NCBI GenBank assembly: GCA_900756945.1
Contig: CAAELZ010000041.1
Location: forward strand, 1 to 27,970
DNA length: 27,970 nucleotides
Source of the DNA: an uncultured Collinsella sp.
GTDB taxonomy: Bacteria; Actinomycetota; Coriobacteriia; Coriobacteriales; Coriobacteriaceae
Direction: 5' to 3'
In this document: positions 15,839 through 23,980 of the stretch, piece after piece
How the letters are laid out: each line of letters opens with the position of its first letter
How positions within the stretch are numbered: position 1 is the stretch's first letter
The notes under the pieces: model-generated
Databases searched by the model: none
Told to the model about the DNA's origin: nothing
What the model saw: the letters and a program-made list of their open reading frames with translations, nothing else
Program-made: the position numbers and the translations under genes

Positions 15839-17257
15839 TTAAGCGTCTTTCTTGGCAGTCAGATACTCAATGAACTCGGGACCGACGGTCGTAACGTCGC
15901 CGGCACCCATGGTGAGCAGCAGGTCGCCCTCGCCCACCATCTGCTCGAGCTCCTGATTGAGCTCAAGACGGCTGGAGCAGTACACGACCTCCTTGCCAGG
16001 ATGCTTGGCGCGCACGGTATCGGCGAGCATCTTAGAGGTGACACCCGGAATGGGCATCTCGCCAGCCGAGAACACATCAATCAGCAGCAGTTTATCGGCA
16101 TTGGCAAATGCATCGGCAAAGTCGTCGCACAGGGCCTGCAGGCGCGAATAGCGGTGCGGCTGGAACACGACGTCGACGTGCTTGTAACCCAGCGACGAAG
16201 CGGCAGCAAGCGTCGCCTTGATCTCGGTGGGGTGATGGCCGTAATCATCGACCACGGTGATGCCATCGATATCGCCCACGTGGGTAAAGCGACGGCGGAC
16301 GCCCTCAAAGCTCGAGAGCGCCTTGGCGGCGGCGTCGATGTCAAGGCCCAGGACATGGGCGACGGTGAGCACCGCCGTGGCGTTGAGCATGTTGTGGCGA
16401 CCAGGATTGCTCTTGATCTCCACAGCGCGCTCAGTGCCGTCCTCAAAGCGAACGATAAAGTCACTCTGGATGCCCTTGACATCCGGGTGCATGCAGACGA
16501 TGTCGTTGCTCTCGGCAAAGCCGTAGGAAAGCACGTGACGGCCCGTCGACTTGGCGAGCTCGACCAGATGCGGGTCCTCACCGCAGACGATGACGGTGCC
16601 GTCCTCGCCCACCAGGCTCATGAATTTGGCGAAAGTTGCCTCGATCTCCTCGATACCCGAGTAGTGATCGAGGTGGTCGGCCTCGACGTTGGTCACAATG
16701 ACTACGTTGGGGTTCAGGAACAGGAAGGAGCTGTCGGACTCGTCGGCCTCGGCGACAAAGTAGTCGCCCGAGCCGTTCTTACCGTTCGTGTCATAGCCCT
16801 CGACGATGCCACCGATCAGGAAGCTCGGATCCAGACCCATGCGGTCGAGCATGGTGGCACACATCGAAGACGTGGTGGTCTTGCCATGCGTGCCGGCAAC
16901 AGCGACGGTGGTGTAGCCGTGACCCAAAGCAGAGAGCATCTTGGCACGGGGCCACACGGGAATACCAAGCTCGCGAGCGCGCACGAGTTCAGGGTTGGAC
17001 TCCGGAATAGCGGTGGAGACAACAACCACGTCGGGCTTGACCTCGTCGATCGTGGCGGCCTCATGGCCCACATGCACCTTCACACCAGCGCGGGTAAGCT
17101 GGCGGATATAACGTGACGTCTTAAGGTCGGAGCCGGTAACGGCATAACCGCGCTCGTGCAGAACGAGGGCGATGCCGCTCATGCCGGCGCCGCCGATACC
17201 GATAAAGTGGGCGCTCTTAAACTCGGGCGCGGAGGTTGCAGTCTGGGAATCAGCCAT
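15839..17257 (-). CDS. murC: UDP-N-acetylmuramate--L-alanine ligase
   Basis: A 472-residue Mur ligase that joins L-Ala to UDP-MurNAc using ATP in the cytoplasm. HFIGIGGAGMSGIA (17-30) is the UDP-substrate Rossmann loop, AGTHGKTTTSS (121-131) the ATP P-loop, EADESDSSFL and NVEADHLDHY the central-domain metal motifs, and DDYGHHPTEI the C-terminal domain. ATG at 17257 follows AAGGAG by 11 bases; a GTG at 17284 is less well supported. It is preceded by a 97-base gap after murG with no obvious signal. Confidence 0.97.
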   Translation of the reverse strand: MADSQTATSAPEFKSAHFIGIGGAGMSGIALVLHERGYAVTGSDLKTSRYIRQLTRAGVKVHVGHEAATIDEVKPDVVVVSTAIPESNPELVRARELGIPVWPRAKMLSALGHGYTTVAVAGTHGKTTTSSMCATMLDRMGLDPSFLIGGIVEGYDTNGKNGSGDYFVAEADESDSSFLFLNPNVVIVTNVEADHLDHYSGIEEIEATFAKFMSLVGEDGTVIVCGEDPHLVELAKSTGRHVLSYGFAESNDIVCMHPDVKGIQSDFIVRFEDGTERAVEIKSNPGRHNMLNATAVLTVAHVLGLDIDAAAKALSSFEGVRRRFTHVGDIDGITVVDDYGHHPTEIKATLAAASSLGYKHVDVVFQPHRYSRLQALCDDFADAFANADKLLLIDVFSAGEMPIPGVTSKMLADTVRAKHPGKEVVYCSSRLELNQELEQMVGEGDLLLTMGAGDVTTVGPEFIEYLTAKKDA

Positions 17258-17354
17258 GTGCTCGTGTACTCCTTGCGTAAACACTGCCTGTAACCCGTTA
17301 ACTGTACCGCACCTACCGCATCAGCGCGAGGGCGACCGAAGATATCCCGTCTAA

Positions 17355-18470
17355 CTAACGCAAACCCTCTACTGCATCCGCCAGAAGAGCGGCGGCTCTA
17401 TCCTGAGCCAGACCACGCGCCGCCTGACGCATGGCGTCGCGCGCCGCCGCGTCATCGACCAGGTGCAGCAGCTCATCGGCAAAGGCAGAACCGTCGATAT
17501 CGGCATCGGCGCAGAGCACGCCGGCCCCGGCGTCGACCAGATAACGGGCATTGGTGGTTTGGTGGTCGGCCGTCGCATGCGGGTACGGCACGAGCACCGA
17601 AGGCACGGCGAGCGCAGCGATCTCGGCCACGCTCGATGCTCCCGAACGCGATAGCACCAAATCGGCAGCAGCCAGCATGTCGCCCATGTTGTCGATGTAA
17701 GGCTGGACGCGGTAACGCTTCGCCTCCTCGAGCGTCAGCGCCAAAGCGCGCTCGGTCTCCTCAAAGCCGTCGGCACCCGTCGAATGCAACACATAGAGGT
17801 TCTTGCGCGAAAGCAGCTCGTTTTTGAGCGAAGCCACGCGCTCGTTGAGGTGCTGGGCGCCGAGTGAACCGCCAAAGACGAGCAGCAGCGTAGCGTCCTC
17901 GGGAACGCCAAGTGCCTTGCGGCCGCGAGCGCGATCGCCCTCGATCACCGAGCGACGTACGGGGTTGCCGGTCATGAGCACGTGGTCAGGGTCACCTTCG
18001 CGCTCAAAGACCGAACGCGCTGCCGGCACCGAGATGCACACGTGGGCGGCGTGGGAGTTCATCATCTTGTTGGCCAGGCCCGGAACAGAGTTCTGCTCAT
18101 GCAGCAGATACGGAACGCCTGCGCCCTTGCACCACCCCAGCAGCGGAACCTCGACATAGGCACCAAAACCGATGGCGGCATCGGGCTTGCCGACCTTTGA
18201 GAAATGACTGGTGAGCGCACGCTTGGCCTTGTTGACACGCCACAGGGAGGTCAGCGCCGTCCAAGGACGGGAGCGGTCGAAGCCCGTGACCGTAATGGGC
18301 ACAAAATCAAACCCAGCCTCGGGGACCAGACGACCCTCGAGCTTGCGCGACTGGCCCACGAACACAACGTGGTGGCCACGATCACGCAGCTCTTCGGCCA
18401 AGGCGAGCGCGGGGTTGATGTGTCCCGCCGTGCCGCCGGCTGCAATAGCAACGGTCATCTTATCGGTCAT
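17355..18470 (-). CDS. murG: UDP-GlcNAc:lipid I transferase MurG
   Basis: A 371-residue GT-B glycosyltransferase that adds GlcNAc to lipid I on the inner face of the membrane, giving lipid II. The N-terminal glycine-rich loop AAGGTAGHINPALALAEEL (10-28) and HEQNSVPG in the acceptor domain are diagnostic. The donor half has LVFGGSLGAQHLNE, then SRSGASSVAEIAALAVPSVLVPYPHATADHQ. ATG at 18470 is favoured because GAAGGGA lies about five to six bases upstream; it overlaps the end of ftsW by 11 bases. A later ATG four codons downstream has no ribosome site. Confidence 0.96.
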   Translation of the reverse strand: MTDKMTVAIAAGGTAGHINPALALAEELRDRGHHVVFVGQSRKLEGRLVPEAGFDFVPITVTGFDRSRPWTALTSLWRVNKAKRALTSHFSKVGKPDAAIGFGAYVEVPLLGWCKGAGVPYLLHEQNSVPGLANKMMNSHAAHVCISVPAARSVFEREGDPDHVLMTGNPVRRSVIEGDRARGRKALGVPEDATLLLVFGGSLGAQHLNERVASLKNELLSRKNLYVLHSTGADGFEETERALALTLEEAKRYRVQPYIDNMGDMLAAADLVLSRSGASSVAEIAALAVPSVLVPYPHATADHQTTNARYLVDAGAGVLCADADIDGSAFADELLHLVDDAAARDAMRQAARGLAQDRAAALLADAVEGLR

Positions 18471-19980
18471 GGTAGTCCCTTCGTACACGCGGTCCCTGGT
18501 CGTCGATGCGTAGACGCGCCGACGGGTCCGAGTTCAAATCGATTCGATTATATCCGCCGCCCGCGTTGCGAGGGCTGGGGCGCTGCGGACGACCTTGCGG
18601 AGCCGTTCGCGAGCGTGGACGAGCTGCCGGCTCGGATGCAGAACCATCCAGAACGGTAAAGCCGCTACGCGAAGGTCGTTCACCGCGCACATGGGCCACG
18701 CCGGCGGTGCTCTCGTCCATAACGGCAAAGCTCTCACGGCGGCGGTCATACTCATCGCGGCGGGCGCTCTCGTACGAAACGCGCAGGATCAACCCGGCAA
18801 GCATAAGCGACACAATAATCGACGAACCGCCGTAGCTAATAAACGGCAGCGGTTTGCCCGTCATGGGAAACACGTTGAGGATGCCCAGCGCATTGATCAA
18901 AAACTGCACCGCGAGAATGACCGCGGAGCCAGACGCCATGAGCGCGCCCCGACGATCGGTCGCCTGCTCGGCAATGCGAAACGCCGAGTAGATCAGCATC
19001 GCAAACACCAAGAAGAACAGCACGGTTCCGACAAAACCGACTTCCTCGCCAATGATGGCCAGGATGTAGTCATTGTGCGCCTCGGGCAGATACGAGTACT
19101 TCATGGTTGAGTTGCCGATGCCACGGCCGAACAGACCGCCCGAGGCAAAGGCCATGATGGCAAGCGTGGCCTGATAGCCGTCACCATACTCGTCGGCCCA
19201 AGGGTTCAAGGCAACCTGGATACGCACCATACGGTACGGCTCTGCGACAAGCGCAATCACGATCACGAGAATGCCGAAGATTATCACGCCGATGATAAAT
19301 CTGGGGTCGAGACCCGCAAACAACGCCATGCACATGAGGGTCAACAGGATGATCAGGACGGTACCGAAATCGGGCTGGATAAAGATCAGAAAGAGCGAAA
19401 TTCCCAGGTAGATGCCCATCTTGCGAAGGAATTCGTTGATGTTGCCACCGGGCGAAAAGAAGCGATCAAGCATGATGGCCGAATACGCAATGGCAAATGG
19501 CTTTAAAAACTCGGAAGGCTGGAACTGAATACCGGCGATGTTGAGCCAGCGCGTGGCGCCACGGCTGCCGCTTCCCACCAAGAACACCAGCAGAAGCAAG
19601 AACATCATGCCGATAAGGAAGATCCTAAGCACATCCTCCCCAAACCAGCTGTCCGGCAAAACGCGCACGATGGCAATCAGCGCCAGAACACCAACCACGG
19701 CAAACGCGGCCTGTCGACCCAGGAAAAACGTCGCCGAGCCATTCTCGTGCAGCGCCTCGACCGAAGACGCCGAGTACACCATCAACAGGCCAAAGCACAC
19801 CAAAGTAAACAGGCAGGCCATAAATATCAAACGGGGGCGCATGATGCGGGCGGGAACGCCGGCAATATAGCGTTCGCTAAACGACTGCCCGCCGCGACCG
19901 GAACGCGGTGTGCTACGCCGCGAGGAAGCACGGTCCGAGTCGGGCCTCCTCATACCTTGTCGGGGGCTCTCCTCTCTCAC
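18460..19980 (-). CDS. ftsW: SEDS glycosyltransferase FtsW with hydrophilic tails
   Basis: A 506-residue SEDS-family membrane protein that polymerises lipid II at the septum with its partner FtsI. An Arg/Ser-rich cytoplasmic N-terminus of about 45 residues precedes roughly ten hydrophobic segments. Family marks are GSRGATRWLNI, QPSEFLKPF, IQPDFGTVLI, LPEAHNDYILAIIGEEVGF and PFISYGGSSI. A basic, Arg/Pro/Ser-rich C-terminal tail of about 100 residues follows the last helix. The start is uncertain: GTG at 19980 has AGGGG six bases upstream, while TTG at 19986 and ATG at 19953 are alternatives. It begins next to the murD stop. Confidence 0.93.
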   Translation of the reverse strand: MREESPRQGMRRPDSDRASSRRSTPRSGRGGQSFSERYIAGVPARIMRPRLIFMACLFTLVCFGLLMVYSASSVEALHENGSATFFLGRQAAFAVVGVLALIAIVRVLPDSWFGEDVLRIFLIGMMFLLLLVFLVGSGSRGATRWLNIAGIQFQPSEFLKPFAIAYSAIMLDRFFSPGGNINEFLRKMGIYLGISLFLIFIQPDFGTVLIILLTLMCMALFAGLDPRFIIGVIIFGILVIVIALVAEPYRMVRIQVALNPWADEYGDGYQATLAIMAFASGGLFGRGIGNSTMKYSYLPEAHNDYILAIIGEEVGFVGTVLFFLVFAMLIYSAFRIAEQATDRRGALMASGSAVILAVQFLINALGILNVFPMTGKPLPFISYGGSSIIVSLMLAGLILRVSYESARRDEYDRRRESFAVMDESTAGVAHVRGERPSRSGFTVLDGSASEPAARPRSRTAPQGRPQRPSPRNAGGGYNRIDLNSDPSARLRIDDQGPRVRRDYHDR

Positions 19981-19989
19981 CGGCAACCC

Positions 19990-21396
19990 CTATTCCATTT
20001 GCGATTTCGCTGCAGCGGCAAGCTGGGCCACATAGTCCTTAAACACGCGGCCGCGCTCCTCATAGCCCGAGAACTCATCGAACGAAGAGCAGGCAGGAGA
20101 AAGTAAGATCACGTCGCCACGGCTCGACAGCGAACGGGCAACGTCCACGGCATCGCGTAGGTCATCCGCTTGGGCGATATCCACATCGCCATCGACATCG
20201 GCCTCGTCCATAGCGGCGGTGAAGCGCTCGCGCGCATCGCCAAAGCAGACGACCGAGCGCACGTTATCCATAACAACGCGCGCGAAGTCCGTGAGCGGCG
20301 TGCCCTTATCGTGGCCGCCGAGCAGCAAGATCACATCGTCATCGGGAAATGCCGTCAGCGCCTTCTCGACCGCATCGGTGTTGGTCGCCTTGGAATCGTT
20401 GACGTAGCGCACGCCGTCAATCTCGCCACACGGCTCCACGCGGTGCTCGAGCGGCTGGAACGAGGCCAGACCGCGGCAGACGCCATCGACATCGGCACCG
20501 ACTGCCAGGGCAGCCGTGGCAGCGCACAGGGCATTGATGACATTGTGATGGCCCGAGATCTTGAGCTCGGATGCAGCGATGAGCGGGGTCTCGACGCCCT
20601 TCAGGCGCACGACCATCTTGCCGTCGCGCACAAAGGCGGCATCCTCGCCCTCGGGCTCGTCAAAAGCGACCTTGCAGATGCGGCGACCCGGCGTATAGAT
20701 GTACTCATCGAACTCGTGAATGCCAGCGTCTTCGACGTCGACAACCACCAGATCGTCATCGACCATATTGTCAAACAGCTTGATCTTGGCAAGCGCATAG
20801 TTCTTATGGCTCTTATGCCAGCCCAAGTGGTCGGGAGTGATGTTGAGCAGCACTGCCACGCGAGGGTGGAGCTCGGTGGTCGTAGCAATCTGATAGCTCG
20901 AGAGCTCAGCCACAAACCACTCGTTGTGGGCTCGGCCGTCAATCTCGTTGACCGGCGGCTCGCCGATGTTGCCGACAGCTACGCTGGCCTCGCCGGCAGC
21001 CTTGAGCAGATAATCAGTCAGCGACGTGGTGGTCGTCTTACCGTTGGTGCCCGTGATGGCAATCCAGTTATCGGGCGACAGGCGATAGGCAAACTCTGGC
21101 TCACCCATAATCTGAGCGGCATGTTCGCGCCCGGCCTTAAAGAAGCCCGAGAACTCCGAGATGCCCGGGCACGTCACGCATACGTCATAGGCGCCCTCGA
21201 CCTGTTCGGTCCCATAGACAAACGACGCACCAGCAGCCTCGAGCGCACGCGTGGCGTCATTGGGCTCAGAGGTGCCGCCGCCATACACGGTAACGGCGCT
21301 TACGCGCTCGGGATGCGCCAGCGCCCAGCGGGCGACATCGAGACCGGATTTGCCCTGACCCAAAACGAGCAGGCTAAAGACATCAGCAAGAGGCAT
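19990..21396 (-). CDS. murD: UDP-N-acetylmuramoyl-L-alanine--D-glutamate ligase
   Basis: A 468-residue Mur ligase adding D-Glu to UDP-MurNAc-L-Ala. The N-terminal LVLGQGKSGLDVARW (10-24) is the substrate nucleotide fold, ITGTNGKTTTT (114-124) the ATP loop, and NITPDHLGWHKSHKNYALAKIKLF the central metal/lysine region with the carbamylated-Lys-type segment. VRYVNDSKATNTDAVEKAL and LLLGGHDKGTPL belong to the C-terminal domain. The ATG is nine bases past the mraY stop with a weak ribosome site, consistent with operon coupling. Confidence 0.97.
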   Translation of the reverse strand: MPLADVFSLLVLGQGKSGLDVARWALAHPERVSAVTVYGGGTSEPNDATRALEAAGASFVYGTEQVEGAYDVCVTCPGISEFSGFFKAGREHAAQIMGEPEFAYRLSPDNWIAITGTNGKTTTTSLTDYLLKAAGEASVAVGNIGEPPVNEIDGRAHNEWFVAELSSYQIATTTELHPRVAVLLNITPDHLGWHKSHKNYALAKIKLFDNMVDDDLVVVDVEDAGIHEFDEYIYTPGRRICKVAFDEPEGEDAAFVRDGKMVVRLKGVETPLIAASELKISGHHNVINALCAATAALAVGADVDGVCRGLASFQPLEHRVEPCGEIDGVRYVNDSKATNTDAVEKALTAFPDDDVILLLGGHDKGTPLTDFARVVMDNVRSVVCFGDARERFTAAMDEADVDGDVDIAQADDLRDAVDVARSLSSRGDVILLSPACSSFDEFSGYEERGRVFKDYVAQLAAAAKSQME

Positions 21397-21405
21397 GAAA
21401 GACCA

Positions 21406-22425
21406 CTATCCCAACTGAAAGAACAGAGCAAGGCCAACGGCACCAAAGGCCGCAGCGATAATCCAAAAACGGATGACGACCTTGGTCTCGGCCCAGCCCT
21501 TCTTTTCGAAATGATGATGGATGGGCGCCATAAGGAAGACGCGCTTGTGCGTAAAATGGAAGTAGACAACCTGAATCATGACCGACAGGGTCTCAACGAT
21601 AAACAGGCCGCCGATGATGAGGGAAACGACCTCGGTGTTGGTCATGATGGACGTGCAGGCAAACGCGGCGCCCAGAGCAAGCGAGCCGGTATCGCCCATA
21701 AAGATGCTCGCCGGATAGCAGTTGAACCACAGAAAGCCCAAGCAGGCACCGGCACACGCGGTGCAGAAGATGGACAGGTTCACGTCTCCGTGCAAAAACG
21801 CCATGGCAGCCATGGCGAGCATGGCGATCATGGAGGTGCCGCCAGCAAGACCGTCAAGGCCATCGGTCAGGTTCACGGCATTAGAAAGACCGGCAATCAT
21901 CAGCCAGCAAAAGACAATATAGAGCCACGGGAACGAATAGCCGCAGATGGTGGTCGAAAGCACGCCAAGGTCGATCGTCAACCCACCGGGAAAACGAATC
22001 TCGGGGGCGACGCCGCACCAGTTGACGGCAAGTACCGTAAAGGTGACACAGATAATGGTTAGGCCGATCATCTTGGCATGAGGCGTCAGACCGAGCGAGC
22101 GCCCATGCGTAACGGAGGTCAGGTCGTCGATCAGGCCCAGCACGCCGGTCGCCAGCGTGGCGAGCAGTACGAGTACGAGCTCGGTGGTGAGCTTGCCCAT
22201 CAGCAGGCAGGTCAGCGAGATCGCGACGAGGATGACAACGCCACCCATGGTGGGCGTTCCCTGCTTAACCAAATGACGCTTGGGGCCGTCGGCACGAACC
22301 TGCTGGCCGATACCCTCGACCTTGAGCAGCTTGATCCACCACGGCATGAGCAGCAGCGCAATGGCTGCGGCGATGCCAAGCCCCAAAAAAGCCTGATACG
22401 TTGGATACGAGGGATTGCCGAACAT
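21406..22425 (-). CDS. mraY: Phospho-N-acetylmuramoyl-pentapeptide transferase
   Basis: A 339-residue polytopic membrane enzyme that transfers phospho-MurNAc-pentapeptide to undecaprenyl phosphate, producing lipid I. Family residues include the TPTMGGVVIL segment (57-66), the DD pair at 100-101 in GLIDDLTSV, NLTDGLDGLAGG (185-196), FMGDTGSLALG (242-252) and the cytoplasmic APIHHHFEKKGWAE (300-313) with its three His. About ten hydrophobic segments are visible and length is normal. It starts three bases after the murF stop. Confidence 0.97.
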   Translation of the reverse strand: MFGNPSYPTYQAFLGLGIAAAIALLLMPWWIKLLKVEGIGQQVRADGPKRHLVKQGTPTMGGVVILVAISLTCLLMGKLTTELVLVLLATLATGVLGLIDDLTSVTHGRSLGLTPHAKMIGLTIICVTFTVLAVNWCGVAPEIRFPGGLTIDLGVLSTTICGYSFPWLYIVFCWLMIAGLSNAVNLTDGLDGLAGGTSMIAMLAMAAMAFLHGDVNLSIFCTACAGACLGFLWFNCYPASIFMGDTGSLALGAAFACTSIMTNTEVVSLIIGGLFIVETLSVMIQVVYFHFTHKRVFLMAPIHHHFEKKGWAETKVVIRFWIIAAAFGAVGLALFFQLG

Positions 22426-22428
22426 GGG

Positions 22429-23853
22429 CTAGCACACACCTTCCACAAAGCGGTCGAGCTCAACAAAGCGGGAACCCTTGACCAGTACAACATCATGTTT
22501 TTCAAGCGCGCCGCCCATGCGGTCGAGCACCTGCTGATAATCGGAGAACACCTGGATGCGGTCCTCGTCCATGCCCATCATGCGTGCGGCATCGGCCATA
22601 AGCTGGGCCAGCTCACCACCCACGCACGCCAGCATGTCGAGCTTCTTGGCGGCGGCATAGGCGCCCACGAGTTCATGCATGCGAGGAGCCTCATCGCCCA
22701 TCTCGCCCATCTCGCCCAGGATCGCCATGCGAGACCCCGTGCACGAAAGCGAGCACAGCAGATCGAGACCGACTGCCATCGATTCGGCGCTGGCGTTATA
22801 GGAATCGTCAATGACGCGGGCACCGCTCTTGGCGCGCTTGATCTCCTGGCGGTGACCGGTGATTGTGAGGCCCCTAAAGACAGCATCGATCTGCTCGGGC
22901 GTCACGCCCAGGCGATAGGCAACCGCGGCGGCCTTAACGGCATTTGGAACGGACTGCACGCCGGGGATGGCAAGCATGGTATCGATCGTCTCGCCCTGGC
23001 CAAAATCGAGCGTAAAGACCGGACGGCCCTCGTCATCAACACGAATGTCGCGCGCACGGACCTCATCGTCGTCCGAGACGCCGGCCAGCATCACGTCGAT
23101 ACCAGCAGGCTGGGCGAACGTATCACGAATGAACGGCGTAAAGTCGTCCTCGCCGCCCAAAACCAGCAGCGGCAAATAGTCGCCGGCGGCGCACATGCCC
23201 TGGACAATCTCGGCCTTAGCGCGGGCGATGTTCTCGCGGCTACCCAAAATGCCGATATGAGAGGTACCAATCTTGCTCACGATGGCAAGGTTGGGATTGG
23301 CGGACTGGGACAGGCGCTCGATCTCGTGGAAATGGTTCATGCCCATCTCGAGCACCAGGACCTCGGTATCGGCCGGAGCGGAAAGCACCGTGAGCGGCAT
23401 GCCGATCAGGTTATTGAAATTGCCCTTGGTGGCCCAGACACGATAGCGCTTGGCGAGCACGGCGGCGAGCACGTCCTTGGTCGTCGTCTTGCCGATGGAA
23501 CCGGTAATACCAACGACCAGGCAGCCAAGCTCCAGACGGTACGTGTGCGCCAAACGCAGCAGAAAGTCCTCGGGATCATCGGTCAGCAAGATGGCACAGC
23601 CCTTGTCCTGCGCCAGCGAGACCAGCTCGGCCTCGGGCTCACGCGTCATTACGACGGCGCCGGCACCCGACTGAACGGCACGGGAAGCAAAATCATTGCC
23701 GTCGACGTTTTCACCGGGAAAGGCGACGAAAATCGTCCCTTCCTCGACCTGACGCGAGTCGATAACGCACCCGCGGCATACCCGATCGGCTTCTCCCGTC
23801 ACGGTTCGGGCCCCTGTTGCGGCCGCGAGGTTGTTGACGGCGATCTCTATCAT
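22429..23853 (-). CDS. murF: UDP-MurNAc-tripeptide--D-alanyl-D-alanine ligase
   Basis: A 474-residue Mur ligase that adds D-Ala-D-Ala to the UDP-MurNAc-tripeptide. The N-terminal domain carries CVIDSRQVEEGTIFVAFPGEN (29-49), the ATP loop is GITGSIGKTTTKDVLA (115-130), and EMGMNHFHEIERLS is the central motif typical of MurF. DDSYNASAESMAVGLDLL and MGEMGDEAP lie in the C-terminal domain. The Ser in SIGKTT is normal for some MurF enzymes. GGGGAG five bases before ATG supports the start. The gene is preceded by a 127-base gap where murE would normally lie. Confidence 0.97.
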   Translation of the reverse strand: MIEIAVNNLAAATGARTVTGEADRVCRGCVIDSRQVEEGTIFVAFPGENVDGNDFASRAVQSGAGAVVMTREPEAELVSLAQDKGCAILLTDDPEDFLLRLAHTYRLELGCLVVGITGSIGKTTTKDVLAAVLAKRYRVWATKGNFNNLIGMPLTVLSAPADTEVLVLEMGMNHFHEIERLSQSANPNLAIVSKIGTSHIGILGSRENIARAKAEIVQGMCAAGDYLPLLVLGGEDDFTPFIRDTFAQPAGIDVMLAGVSDDDEVRARDIRVDDEGRPVFTLDFGQGETIDTMLAIPGVQSVPNAVKAAAVAYRLGVTPEQIDAVFRGLTITGHRQEIKRAKSGARVIDDSYNASAESMAVGLDLLCSLSCTGSRMAILGEMGEMGDEAPRMHELVGAYAAAKKLDMLACVGGELAQLMADAARMMGMDEDRIQVFSDYQQVLDRMGGALEKHDVVLVKGSRFVELDRFVEGVC

Positions 23854-23980
23854 TGCAGCTCCCCTGTAAACCTAATAATGCTATCGGCGTATTGTATCCC
23901 AGCGCCGCGCATGCGTGGTGCAGGGCATGTGAACACCCCTCATATGGGACAACAAACCACGCCACAAAGATTGTAACCCC
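23854..23980 (-). promoter_or_regulatory. ftsI-murF intergenic gap, possible weak promoter
   Basis: The 127 bases between ftsI and murF hold no readable gene. A TACAAT hexamer in GGGATACAAT on the minus strand could be a -10 element, but no -35 stands at the right distance. No piece of a murE coding sequence is recognisable here. Confidence 0.25.

Noticed and set aside
20170..23976. Two very long plus-strand open frames of about 630 codons each (20170-22062 and 22078-23976)
   Set aside because: They are antisense to murD, mraY and murF. Their sequences are His/Arg/Gly-rich with no recognisable domain, as expected from frames opposite high-GC coding DNA.
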